A DNA stretch of 64,000 nucleotides from Galactobacillus timonensis (GTDB lineage: Bacteria > Bacillota_I > Bacilli_A > Erysipelotrichales > Erysipelotrichaceae), in contig NZ_LT964739.1 in NCBI RefSeq assembly GCF_900240265.1, positions 2,052,835 to 2,116,834 of the forward strand, in the 5' to 3' direction. The stretch's first letter is position 1. Each line of letters opens with the position of its first letter. A program made the translations under genes and the position numbers. Below the pieces are notes generated by a model. The model had not been told where the DNA came from, did not search any database, and saw nothing but the letters and a program-made list of their open reading frames with translations. This document shows, piece after piece, positions 33,956 to 42,010 of the stretch.

Positions 33956-34888
33956 ATGTCTGACAGGGAAAATAAGAAGCACTCGTTTCTGAGAACGATC
34001 GGTACGGTTGCGGCAGCGGGGACGGCGGCCTATGGCGGTCTTTCGTGGCATCTGTTCAATAAGCTGTTTGATCTGGAACGGAATACGCTGCATTCCGTCA
34101 GTCTGCGTCAGGACGGGGATGAGGAGGCTGTGAACCGGTGGCTGGTGCAGGCGAAGCGGACGGATGCGTATCTGCAGTCGTTTGATGGGCTGACGCTGCA
34201 TGCCATTGTGATCACCAATCATTCGGAAGGTCATCGCTGGGTTCTTCTGGCCCACGGCTTCGGGCAGAGTGCGATGGATATGGCCGGGTACATGCTGGAA
34301 GCCGACAAACGGGGCTACAACATTCTTGCCATTGATCAAAGAGGATGCGGCGGCAGCCGTGGCCGTTATTGCGGGATGGGCTGGCTGGAGCACTACGATG
34401 TGATCAGCTGGTGCAGCTGGCTTTGTGAGCATGACAGTGACTGTGAGATTGCTTTGATCGGCGTGGATATTGGTGCCAATGCCGTCATGAATGCGGCGGG
34501 CGATTATCTGAGTCCGCATGTGAAGTGCGGCGTTGAGGACGGGGGCTGCAGCGATCTGAAGGAGGAGCTGCTGTATCTTCTGAAGAGTGAACCCGATCTT
34601 CCGAGCGGTGCCTTCATTGTCGGCATTGACTTCTTCGTGAAGCATCTGCTGCATTTCTCGATCTATGAGTATTCGACGCGGCGGCAGCTTCTGACGGCAA
34701 GGATTCCTCTGCTGTTTATTCACGGCAATCAGGATGCGTTTGTTCCTGCAAGCATGGCGATTGCGTGCAGCGATGCCTGCAGTTCCAGGAAGGAACTGGC
34801 GCTGTATGATCAGTGCGGCCACAATGAGGCAGTTCGGCAGCCGGATTACTTCGATAAGGTGTTCGGTTTCATCGAAACCGCGTTTTAA
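33956..34888 (+). CDS. Alpha/beta hydrolase-fold protein with Asp at the nucleophile position
   Basis: The 310-residue protein has a hydrophobic N-terminus (FLRTIGTVAAAGTAAYGGL), probably a membrane anchor or signal. The alpha/beta hydrolase core includes the oxyanion-hole region VLLAHGFGQSAMDMAGYML and NILAIDQRGCGGSRG. The nucleophile elbow reads GVDIG, so residue 171 is Asp instead of the usual Ser. Asp260 (NQDAF) and His289 (CGHNEAV) fit the acid and base positions. It resembles the YqkD-like extracytoplasmic hydrolases. The substrate is unknown. The start follows GGAAAGGAGAATTC. Confidence 0.8.
   Translation: MSDRENKKHSFLRTIGTVAAAGTAAYGGLSWHLFNKLFDLERNTLHSVSLRQDGDEEAVNRWLVQAKRTDAYLQSFDGLTLHAIVITNHSEGHRWVLLAHGFGQSAMDMAGYMLEADKRGYNILAIDQRGCGGSRGRYCGMGWLEHYDVISWCSWLCEHDSDCEIALIGVDIGANAVMNAAGDYLSPHVKCGVEDGGCSDLKEELLYLLKSEPDLPSGAFIVGIDFFVKHLLHFSIYEYSTRRQLLTARIPLLFIHGNQDAFVPASMAIACSDACSSRKELALYDQCGHNEAVRQPDYFDKVFGFIETAF
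34864..34886 (+). terminator. Possible terminator overlapping the end of the hydrolase gene
   Basis: CGGTTTC-ATC-GAAACCG (34864-34880) followed by CGTTTTAA; the stop codon lies within the tail. Confidence 0.45.
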
Positions 34889-34912
34889 TCAAGGTTTGGT
34901 GCCATCCGATTC

Positions 34913-34941
34913 TTGTTTCTTGAAAATCGGTAGCATATAAT
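34913..34941 (+). promoter_or_regulatory. Promoter of ppdK
   Basis: -35 TTGTTT (34913-34918), 17-bp spacer, -10 TATAAT (34936-34941); a short leader then carries GGGAGG before the ATG. Confidence 0.65.
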
Positions 34942-34969
34942 CATTACGGTAATTTTATAGGGAGGCTGT

Positions 34970-37705
34970 ATGGCTAAGAAGTATGTCTATAAGTTCTCCG
35001 AAGGAAACGGCTCGATGCGTGAGCTGCTCGGCGGCAAAGGTGCAAACCTTGCTGAGATGAGCAACCTGGGCATGCCGGTTCCGTCGGGCTTTACCATCAC
35101 GACTGAAGCGTGCATTCGCTACTACGATGATGGTCTCAAGATTGCGCCGGAGATTCAGACGCAGATCGATAAGTATACGGCATGGCTTCAGAAGGCAACC
35201 GGCAAGAAGCTGGGCGATCTGAAGAATCCGCTGCTTGTTTCGGTCCGTTCCGGTGCGCGTGCTTCGATGCCGGGCATGATGGACACGATCCTGAACCTGG
35301 GCATGAACGACGAAGTTGTAAAGGTTGTTGAGGAGAAGACGCAGAACAAGCGTTTCGCTTACGATTCCTATCGCCGTTTCATCCAGATGTTCGGTGATGT
35401 CGTTATGGGACTCAACAAGTCCAAGTTCGAGGAACTGATTGATGCCATGAAGGAAAAGAAGGGCGTCAAGCAGGATGTCGATCTCGATGCGGATGATATG
35501 GTTGAGCTGACGAAGCAGTTCAAGGCATTCTATAAGAAGAATCTGGGCGAGGACTTCCCGCAGGATCCGCTGGTTCAGCTGAACCGTGCAATCATGGCTG
35601 TCTTCCGTTCCTGGAACAACGAGCGTGCTATCTATTATAGACGGATGAACGATATTCCTGATTCCTGGGGAACCGCTGTATCGGTCATGGAAATGGTCTT
35701 CGGAAACATGGGCAATGACTGTGGTACCGGTGTTGCCTTCTCGCGCAACCCTGCTACAGGTGAGAACAAGCTGTTCGGTGAGTTCCTGATGAACGCACAG
35801 GGCGAGGATGTCGTTGCCGGTATCCGTACGCCGCAGCCGATTGCTGAGCTCAAGAAGACGATGCCGGGCGCTTACGCTGACTTCGCCCGTATCTCCAAGA
35901 CACTGGAGAATCATTACCATGATCTGCAGGATATGGAGTTTACGATTGAGCATGGCAAGCTGTTCATGCTGCAGTGCCGCAATGGTAAGAGAACGGCAAA
36001 CGCTGCTCTGAAGATCGCGGTTGACATGGTCAAGGAAGGCCTGATCACGAAGGATGAGGCTCTGCTCAAGGTTGAGCCGAAGCAGCTCGATGACCTTCTG
36101 CATCCGACCTTCGATAAGGCAAGCCTGAAGGAAAAGGCCGGCGATGTAATCGCCAAGGGTCTGGCTGCTGCTCCGGGTGCTGGATGCGGTGCAATCGTGT
36201 TCAACGCCAAGGATGCTGAGGCACAGGCTGCTGCCGGCAAGAAGGTTGTTCTGGTTCGTCTTGAGACGTCGCCGGAAGACATTGCGGGTATGCATGTTTC
36301 CCAGGCGATCGTTACGGTTCGCGGCGGCATGACGTCGCATGCGGCTGTTGTCGCCCGTGGTATGGGTGCATGCTGTGTATCCGGCTGCGGTGAAATCAAG
36401 GTTGATGAAGCCGGAAAGAAGTTCACGGTGAACGGTGAGACCTTCAACGAAGGTGACATTATCTCCGTTGATGGTAATACGGGCCTTGTTTACAAGGGAG
36501 AGGTTAAGAGTGTTCCGGCTACAATTTCCGGAAACTTCGCTACCTTCATGAAGTGGGCTGATGAGCGTCGTACGATGAAGATCCGTACCAATGCGGATAC
36601 GCCGGAAGATGCTGCTCGTGCAGTTGAGTTCGGTGCGGAAGGTGTTGGTCTGGTTCGTACGGAGCACATGTTCTTCAACTCCAAGGAGCGCATTGAGGCA
36701 ATCCGTATGCTCTGCGTATCCCGTACTCCGGAGCAGCGTCAGAAGGCTCTCGATCTTCTTGAACCGTACCAGACAGAGGACTTCGAAGGCATCTTCGAGG
36801 CTATGAAGGGCCGCAGCGTTACGATTCGTCTGCTGGATCCGCCTCTGCATGAGTTCCTGCCGCAGACGGATGAGGCAATCAAGGAAGTTGCTGATAAGAT
36901 GGGCATCTCCGTTGAAGATGTCAAGGCTGCGGATGTTGAGCTGAAGGAATTCAACCCGATGATGGGTCATCGTGGATGCCGTCTGGATGTTACGTATCCG
37001 GAGATCGGTGTCATGCAGACGCGTGCCATCATCAATGCTGCCATCAATGTAAACAAGAAACATCCTCGCTGGCACCTGGAGCCGGAAATCATGGTTCCGC
37101 TGGTTGGTGAGAAGAAGGAGCTCGATTATGTCGCTGACATCATCCGTAAGACTGCGGATGAGACGATCGCTGCTGCCAAGGTCAAGATGGTCTACCACAT
37201 TGGTACGATGATCGAAGTTCCGCGCGGCGCTATCAATGCCGGTGAACTGGCTGAAACGGCTGAGTTCTTCTCCTTCGGAACGAACGACCTGACGCAGATG
37301 ACATTCGGCTTCTCGCGTGATGATGCGGGCAAGTTCCTGAAGTCCTACTATGATAAGCACATCTATGATTCCGATCCGTTCGCTCATATCGACGTAAACG
37401 GTGTCGGCAAGCTGGTGCGCTGGGCTGCTGAGCACGGTCGTGCAACACGGAAGGATATCCATCTGGGTGTCTGCGGTGAGCACGGCGGCGATCCGGCTTC
37501 CATCGAGTTCTTCCAGACCCTTGGTCTTGACTACGTTTCCTGCTCGCCGTTCCGTGTACCGCTGGCTCGTCTGGCTGCTGCACAGGCTGCGATCAAGGTT
37601 GACGCTGCCAAGAAGGCTGAAAAGGCTGCTGTCAAGAAGACAACAGTTAAGAAGGCCGCTGCCAAGAAGCCTGCTGCTAAGAAGGCTGCTTCCAGAAAGA
37701 AGTAA
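34970..37705 (+). CDS. ppdK: Pyruvate, phosphate dikinase with Lys/Ala-rich tail
   Basis: PPDK (911 residues) interconverts pyruvate, ATP and phosphate with PEP, AMP and PPi. It has the ATP-grasp domain (ELLGGKGANLAEMSNLGMPV, SVRSGARASMPGMMDTILNL), the phospho-His swivel domain (GGMTSHAAVVARGMG) and the PEP-binding barrel (FGTNDLTQMT, CGEHGGDPAS with the catalytic Cys). The family normally ends near residue 875. Here 36 residues follow (876-911) with 14 Lys and 12 Ala in KKAAAKKPAAKKA-like repeats, resembling histone H1-like tails. It has its own promoter and terminator. Confidence 0.95.
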   Translation: MAKKYVYKFSEGNGSMRELLGGKGANLAEMSNLGMPVPSGFTITTEACIRYYDDGLKIAPEIQTQIDKYTAWLQKATGKKLGDLKNPLLVSVRSGARASMPGMMDTILNLGMNDEVVKVVEEKTQNKRFAYDSYRRFIQMFGDVVMGLNKSKFEELIDAMKEKKGVKQDVDLDADDMVELTKQFKAFYKKNLGEDFPQDPLVQLNRAIMAVFRSWNNERAIYYRRMNDIPDSWGTAVSVMEMVFGNMGNDCGTGVAFSRNPATGENKLFGEFLMNAQGEDVVAGIRTPQPIAELKKTMPGAYADFARISKTLENHYHDLQDMEFTIEHGKLFMLQCRNGKRTANAALKIAVDMVKEGLITKDEALLKVEPKQLDDLLHPTFDKASLKEKAGDVIAKGLAAAPGAGCGAIVFNAKDAEAQAAAGKKVVLVRLETSPEDIAGMHVSQAIVTVRGGMTSHAAVVARGMGACCVSGCGEIKVDEAGKKFTVNGETFNEGDIISVDGNTGLVYKGEVKSVPATISGNFATFMKWADERRTMKIRTNADTPEDAARAVEFGAEGVGLVRTEHMFFNSKERIEAIRMLCVSRTPEQRQKALDLLEPYQTEDFEGIFEAMKGRSVTIRLLDPPLHEFLPQTDEAIKEVADKMGISVEDVKAADVELKEFNPMMGHRGCRLDVTYPEIGVMQTRAIINAAINVNKKHPRWHLEPEIMVPLVGEKKELDYVADIIRKTADETIAAAKVKMVYHIGTMIEVPRGAINAGELAETAEFFSFGTNDLTQMTFGFSRDDAGKFLKSYYDKHIYDSDPFAHIDVNGVGKLVRWAAEHGRATRKDIHLGVCGEHGGDPASIEFFQTLGLDYVSCSPFRVPLARLAAAQAAIKVDAAKKAEKAAVKKTTVKKAAAKKPAAKKAASRKK

Positions 37706-37715
37706 TCGTCATCAC

Positions 37716-37751
37716 AAAAGCATTCCTGCAATAACAGGAGTGCTTTTTTTT
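37716..37751 (+). terminator. Terminator of ppdK
   Basis: AAAAGCATTCCTG (37716-37728) pairs with CAGGAGTGCTTTT (37735-37747) with one G-U pair and an ATAA-type loop, then an uninterrupted T-run. Confidence 0.92.
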
Positions 37752-37843
37752 CTGGCGATCTAAATTTATCTGGGGAGGCCTCGAAATCGAAGTGAAATAA
37801 CCTGGGGTCTCGGGGCACCCCAAAAAGGTTTATCCGCCATGAA

Positions 37844-37872
37844 GCCGTCTGGTAAAACAGGCGGTTTTTCTT
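37844..37872 (+). terminator. Plus-strand terminator at the left end of the IS
   Basis: GCCGTCTG / CAGGCGGT (two G-U pairs) with a GTAAAA loop and a TTTTTC tail. In this position it would stop transcripts entering the IS from the ppdK side. The rest of 37776-37898 holds no gene; a GGGG/CCCC hairpin lies at 37804-37821. Confidence 0.6.
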
Positions 37873-37898
37873 ATGGAAACGAAAAGGAGACGGGCCCG

Positions 37899-38198
37899 TT
37901 AAGGCTGCGTCTCCAGCAGTTCTTCGTATTCGTCCAGAAACATCTCGCAACAGATGGCGATGTGGGCAAGCATCTCGTCTGTACTCAAGGCATACAGGAT
38001 CCTGTTGTTCGTATGGTCGTGCTGCTTCAGCTCACTTTCAATGCCGCGCATTAATCGCTGCGCTGAGCGGCACATTCGGTTCATGGAACGAATGCGGGCC
38101 TGCAGATATTGTTCTGCTTCTTTGCCATACAAACGGGCTCCTTCTGCAGTGATCCATGCCTGTTCGGGACTCAGGGGCTGAAAGCTGGTTGAAGTCAT
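37899..38198 (-). CDS. Small IS-associated protein downstream of the transposase
   Basis: The 99-residue protein was not recognised. It is predicted to be helical and charged (YLQARIRSMNRMCRSAQRLM, LAHIAICCEMFLDEYEELLE). Its ATG overlaps the transposase stop as ATGA, so its translation is coupled to the transposase. It may therefore be a helper or regulator of transposition rather than a host gene. Confidence 0.6.
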   Translation of the reverse strand: MTSTSFQPLSPEQAWITAEGARLYGKEAEQYLQARIRSMNRMCRSAQRLMRGIESELKQHDHTNNRILYALSTDEMLAHIAICCEMFLDEYEELLETQP

Positions 38199-39610
38199 TG
38201 CTTAACCTTCTTTGGCGGAATGACAGGATTCAACATTGGCTTGGAGCTCTTTCTGAGCACATAGAGGCAGCGGCTGCGGAACCTGTCCCAGTTGGTATAT
38301 CCGTTGGCTGCTTTCTTGATCGTCTTGATGATTGAGTTCCGGTTCTCCATCAATCCGTTATTCAGTTTTATGTCGGACACTACCACCTGGCCTGTGTCCT
38401 TATCGACTGTATGACGCTGCTTTACGACGATGAAGGAGTTGATAATCTCCTCTCTCCAGCTGATCAGGGTGCGGGAGAACTCTTTCATTTCCGGAATACC
38501 ACTGGCTGCGAAGGACTGAATCAGTTTGTTCAGCTCCTGGGGAGCAGTATCGTAAGTGCAGTTGTCATAGAAGTCCACAACGTCATCCTTGAGGTCCCAT
38601 GCCTTTTTCAAATCGGGATGAACGGCTTCGATCATGGCTTTAATTTCGTAATAATTGAGGAACCGGTTCAGCTTGCGGTTCATTTTCCTTGGATGGCCGG
38701 GATCGAACAGCTTTTTACCATCTTTGTCTCTGGCGTCCAGCCGCTTGAATATCATCCAGTTGAATGTCTTCAGCAGATAATACTCGTTGGTTTGTGTTTT
38801 TGTGCCTTCAATATATTTTGGAGTCCGCTTCATTACTCTGATCCGGACGCTGTCAGCCTTTCTGGAGAGCTCCTGGCTGACATGATAATGGTCAACGGAA
38901 TGATAGGCCTTAGGGAACAGCTGACGTATGATGGCGCGGTATTCACTATACATGTCCGTGGCAATCATTTTGACGCGCTTTCGCTCTTCCACTGGGATTT
39001 TGAGAAAGTAGCTGAGCAGATAATCTTTTCTTCTGCTTGGCAGGATATCCACCGGCTCCTGTGACTCAAAGTCGAGAATAACGAACACATATTTTGAGTT
39101 CTCTCCCGGATGATAAAATGCGTAGTTCTCATCCCAGCACATCAATGTGGGCAGAGGTCTTCGCGCCTCCTTTACGTGGGCATCGAAGACGGAGGCAGCG
39201 GTTGTGGGAGAGATGTGATACCGCTTAGCGACGGAAGCGAAGGTCTCGGTCTGAATCTTCAAATCGTTCAGAATGTTTTCAACCGTGAGGGCGGAGATGT
39301 GCTGCTTCCTGAAACAGAATGGATTGTTCTCATAGTACGTTCGATGACAGACAGGACAGATGTACCTGCGGGCATGATAGAAGATGGTGCACTCACGATC
39401 AGTAAAGACGCCGTGGCTTATCTTCTTGTCAATGTAGTCCTTAACCCTTGGCAGGGTACAGCCGCAATCGGGACAAGGCGGATGATCCGGCCGCAGTAAA
39501 ACATGGACAGACGCACTGCCATTGTCATTATGGAAGATGACATTCTCCACACTGCCTGTATCGAGGTTAAAGAATTCAAGAATGGCCTGTTTATCAGATT
39601 GTTCGGACAT
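38195..39610 (-). CDS. ISL3-family-like transposase
   Basis: This 471-residue DDE transposase has an N-terminal zinc-binding region (PPCPDCGCTLPRVKDY and YICPVCHRTYYENNP), a helix-turn-helix segment (SVAKRYHISPTTAASVF) and the catalytic core. Candidate acidic residues are Asp in LMCWDENYAF, Asp in MIATDMYSEYRA and Glu in LNNGLMENRNSIIKTI. The layout matches ISL3 family (DDE_Tnp_ISL3) enzymes. Start 39610 follows AAAGGAGAAGATCT; the frame is open upstream, but that stretch overlaps the next gene. The gene appears intact, so the element may be active. Confidence 0.85.
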   Translation of the reverse strand: MSEQSDKQAILEFFNLDTGSVENVIFHNDNGSASVHVLLRPDHPPCPDCGCTLPRVKDYIDKKISHGVFTDRECTIFYHARRYICPVCHRTYYENNPFCFRKQHISALTVENILNDLKIQTETFASVAKRYHISPTTAASVFDAHVKEARRPLPTLMCWDENYAFYHPGENSKYVFVILDFESQEPVDILPSRRKDYLLSYFLKIPVEERKRVKMIATDMYSEYRAIIRQLFPKAYHSVDHYHVSQELSRKADSVRIRVMKRTPKYIEGTKTQTNEYYLLKTFNWMIFKRLDARDKDGKKLFDPGHPRKMNRKLNRFLNYYEIKAMIEAVHPDLKKAWDLKDDVVDFYDNCTYDTAPQELNKLIQSFAASGIPEMKEFSRTLISWREEIINSFIVVKQRHTVDKDTGQVVVSDIKLNNGLMENRNSIIKTIKKAANGYTNWDRFRSRCLYVLRKSSKPMLNPVIPPKKVKQ

Positions 39611-39644
39611 AGATCTTCTCCTTTGAGCCCAGCATAGGGGAAGA

Positions 39645-40118
39645 TCAGGAAAGGCCCAAGTCAAAGTCATTTGGCCTATTCAGGCAGAGATTGATTCCGG
39701 CCACCCAGCCACTGGAAGAATCATATTCTGGAGCCCGGCGGACATCACGCCGGAATAGAACACGAAGCTGTTGAAGCAGCGAATCAGGCGGATCAACCAG
39801 CTTCAGGAAAATCCGGAGCTGCACAATGAGCTTATCGAGCCATTTGTTCCAACGGTAAACGGAAGAATCGGAAGGAAGCGAATAACGATCAAGATCCAGA
39901 TCATTGTCCAGAGCCGATTCGATGGTCTGCACCGAGTAGTGCTTGTAAGGGACAAGGAAATCAGGGAGAACACGGTGATGTCTTCCGTTGGAAGAGACGG
40001 CGACAGGAATCCAGATCCAGTAAGAACCTTTTGGCGTTTTAACGCACCTTCTGGCAGTTCCGCAGAATCTCATTGGCAGGCCTGTTTCAGGATCCAAAAC
40101 AGGTTCGCTGCATTTCAT
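39645..40118 (-). CDS. IS accessory protein upstream of the transposase
   Basis: The 157-residue protein contains RRCVKTPKGSYWIWIPVAVS, HHRVLPDFLVPYKHYSVQTI and a tryptophan-containing helix (SVYRWNKWLDKLIVQLRIF). It resembles the small proteins (DUF6431-like, recalled by pattern only) that sit before transposases in many Bacillota elements and probably help transposition or DNA recognition. ATG 40118 is chosen over a TTG one codon upstream. No Shine-Dalgarno sequence is obvious. The transposase start lies 34 bp downstream. Confidence 0.6.
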   Translation of the reverse strand: MKCSEPVLDPETGLPMRFCGTARRCVKTPKGSYWIWIPVAVSSNGRHHRVLPDFLVPYKHYSVQTIESALDNDLDLDRYSLPSDSSVYRWNKWLDKLIVQLRIFLKLVDPPDSLLQQLRVLFRRDVRRAPEYDSSSGWVAGINLCLNRPNDFDLGLS

Positions 40119-40168
40119 CAAAAATCATTCGGATGATTAGGATGTTTAACAATTTTGTATTGTGAATG

Positions 40169-40242
40169 TGGTACACTAACCATGGTTTTGGTTACGGGTT
40201 CAGAGAGTGCTGGGAAGCTTTGTCTCTGAACCTTTTCCTTTC
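40169..40242 (+). ncRNA. Possible short plus-strand transcript with terminator in the IS upstream region
   Basis: An extended -10 box TGG-TACACT (40169-40177) is followed by a perfect 10-bp hairpin GGTTCAGAGA (40197-40206) / TCTCTGAACC (40223-40232) and TTTTCCTTTCT. A transcript starting near 40184 would be about 55 nt long and divergent from the IS genes. It could be a regulatory RNA or a truncated leader. The remaining DNA to 40390 has no convincing gene. Confidence 0.35.
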
Positions 40243-40431
40243 TATTGATGTCTCTAACCGCATGATAATCGGTAAATTCGAAAAGGAGAAGGCCGTTGTG
40301 CCTCCCCATGAGGGTTTACAGCTCTTTAACTCCTCCCGGATCATCAATCCCAGGATTTCTTAGAGGCACCCCCAAACCCCATCTATTTTTAGATAGTCTT
40401 TTTTCTGGGCTATGGAAGAGTCTGTTCATGC

Positions 40432-40530
40432 TTACAGAGGATGGCACCATCTGCTATGATTCACACAGTATGAATTAGTATTTGCTAACTATCACGCACG
40501 TTGATCACGCATCTCAACAGTTGCGTGATA
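40432..40530 (+). promoter_or_regulatory. Promoter and ATCACGCA operator repeats before the hydrolase pseudogene
   Basis: -35 TTACAG (40432-40437), 17-bp spacer, extended -10 TGC-TATGAT (40452-40460). Downstream are three copies of ATCACGCA: 40491-40498 and 40504-40511 direct, 40522-40529 inverted. The outer copies form a 9-bp perfect dyad TATCACGCA / TGCGTGATA. This looks like an operator or a leader hairpin of the now broken gene. Confidence 0.5.
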
Positions 40531-40558
40531 CCGGATATGAAACAGTCTGGAGGAAAAC

Positions 40559-41246
40559 ATCAGAGTTTACGAGTACGGAGCTGAAAGAAAACCAGTCATG
40601 ATCATGGGGCCGGGATCGTTTTGCCCGGCGTCCGCTCTTCTTCTAGTGGACAGACTGCAGGCAGAGCGTCACATCCTTGCGTTGGACTGCAGCGGGCAAT
40701 ACCCGAACAGTGCTTCGCTTATTTCCATACAGGAGGAAGCGGAAGCTGTACTTCAGGAGATTCAGCGGCGCGGAATCCTCAGCGTGCAAATGGTTTACGG
40801 TCAGTCGATGGAAGCGGAGATTGGACTGACGCTCATGCACCTGATGGAGAATGCAGAGATTAGTGTTAAGTCAGCATTCCTTGACGGTATGCCGGCGGGA
40901 TCCTCCTATGTACTTGAGGGGTTCACTTCAATTCCGGAGCTTTTCTTACGCTCCTGCAAAAGCTTCAGCAGGCTGCCCGTGTGATGAGCGATGAAACAGT
41001 ACACAACGAGGCCCTCAGCTGCATGCACTTTGCGTTTCCATCCATTTCTGAACAGCTGGAGGAACATACCTTGTTTCTGTATGGACACAAGGAGCCGGCC
41101 TGCCGGCTGTTTTTCAAGGATGTTGTAAGAGCATATCCCCTGGCAAGGACGAACTTGATTCCGGGTGAGCCCCATTGCAGTTTCTGCTCAAAAGGCCGGA
41201 TGAGTATACGGAACTTCTTAAAAGAGTCTGTGAAGAATCTGAGTGA
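40559..41246 (+). pseudogene. Alpha/beta hydrolase pseudogene
   Basis: Three reading frames together give one alpha/beta hydrolase. The first piece (from 40559) has IRVYEYGAERKPVMIMGPG and the elbow YGQSMEAEIG. It continues in another frame with LTLLQKLQQAARVMSDETV, LYGHKEPACRLFF and GEPHC. It ends in a third frame with QFLLKRPDEYTELLKRV and a stop at 41244. Frame breaks fall at the TTTT run near 40941 and near 41175. The start codon after GGAGGAAAAC is ATC where ATG is expected. Three independent lesions argue for a true pseudogene rather than a sequencing error. Confidence 0.75.
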
Positions 41247-41357
41247 TGACAGATTTTTCCGGTGCGTTCATAGCAGCGGGGTCATAATTCTGATGAACTG
41301 CTCAGACGCACCTGCAGGAATGCAGGCGAAGGGCAGCCGGAAGAAAAGGGATCCTTC

Positions 41358-41375
41358 TGATACAATCGGAGTATG
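41358..41375 (+). promoter_or_regulatory. Extended -10 promoter for a probable leaderless mRNA
   Basis: TGA-TACAAT (41358-41366) lies 6 nt before the ATG at 41373; the only GGAG is too close to the ATG to act as a ribosome site. Confidence 0.5.
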
Positions 41376-42008
41376 GAAAAAGTAAGGAATTTCGAATTTG
41401 TCTGCCCCCATTGCAGGAAACGGGGAACGATGGCTGAATATCCCGTCATCGATATGCAGCAATCTCCTGATCTGAAGGAAAGGATCCTGGATGGAAGCCT
41501 GTTTTCGTATACCTGCCGTTTCTGCGGCTATACGACGCTGGTGGCGTATGACTGCCTCTATGTTGATGAGGCTGCACACTTATTGATTCATCTTGTTGAG
41601 CATGGCGATGACGGTACTGCCGGGAAAGAGGAAAACAGGTATTCGGGATTTCAACTGCGGCGGGTACGTGATCCCAATGAACTGATGGAAAAGATTCTGA
41701 TCTTTGATGCGGGGCTGGATGATCGGGCTGTTGAGCTGCAGAAGCATCTGCTGATAGATCAGATTCATCAACAGAAACCGGATCTGCAGATTCACGCTCT
41801 GTATTTTTCTCCGGAGGATGATGGCTATCAATTTGCCGTACTGAGCGATCAGGGCTTTGAAGGATCGATTCCGATGGAGCGGAATCTGTATAAACAGATC
41901 TGTACGCAGGTGCTGCCGGAACTGAATGATCCGGTTGGTAACTATCCCTTCATCAACCAGGGCTGGGCGCAGCTGGTATTTGATGGAATGGATCAGGTAA
42001 AGGAGTAA
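41373..42008 (+). CDS. CpXC-domain protein
   Basis: The 211-residue protein begins with a zinc-ribbon-like region: CPHCRKRG at residues 11-18 and CRFCGYTT near residue 50, with the intervening LKERILDGSLFSYTC typical of CpXC domains. The rest is an alpha/beta region of unknown role (FAVLSDQGFEGSIPMERNLY). No membrane segment is visible. It is followed after 2 bp by a small gene, so the two form an operon. Function is unknown. Confidence 0.75.
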   Translation: MEKVRNFEFVCPHCRKRGTMAEYPVIDMQQSPDLKERILDGSLFSYTCRFCGYTTLVAYDCLYVDEAAHLLIHLVEHGDDGTAGKEENRYSGFQLRRVRDPNELMEKILIFDAGLDDRAVELQKHLLIDQIHQQKPDLQIHALYFSPEDDGYQFAVLSDQGFEGSIPMERNLYKQICTQVLPELNDPVGNYPFINQGWAQLVFDGMDQVKE

Positions 42009-42010
42009 GT

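Larger units (their letters stand above)
37746..40408 (-). mobile_element. ISL3-like insertion sequence with two accessory genes
   Basis: A transposase gene and two small genes on the minus strand form one unit. Candidate imperfect terminal inverted repeats are ATCTAAATTTATCTGGGG (37758-37775) and the complement of CCCCATCTATTTTTAGAT (40377-40394), 14 of 18 identical. Outside them is a shared 10-bp sequence TTTTTTCTGG (37746-37755 and 40399-40408), a possible target duplication. The left copy is the T-tract of the ppdK terminator. Alternative inner ends near 37802 and 40380 (a GGGGTYT-rich match) cannot be excluded, so the exact borders are uncertain. Confidence 0.65.

Noticed and set aside
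34955..37483. 842-codon minus-strand frame opposite ppdK
   Set aside because: Shadow of the ppdK codon pattern; the plus-strand product is unambiguous.
37802..37821. Left IS end at the GGGGTCTCGGGGCACCCC segment
   Set aside because: It gives a 14/19 match with the right side but leaves no flanking repeat; the outer pair at 37758/40394 is better supported. Kept only as an alternative.
40118..40309. 63-codon minus-strand frame upstream of the IS genes
   Set aside because: No ribosome site, no family pattern, and it covers the IS promoter region and the hairpin.
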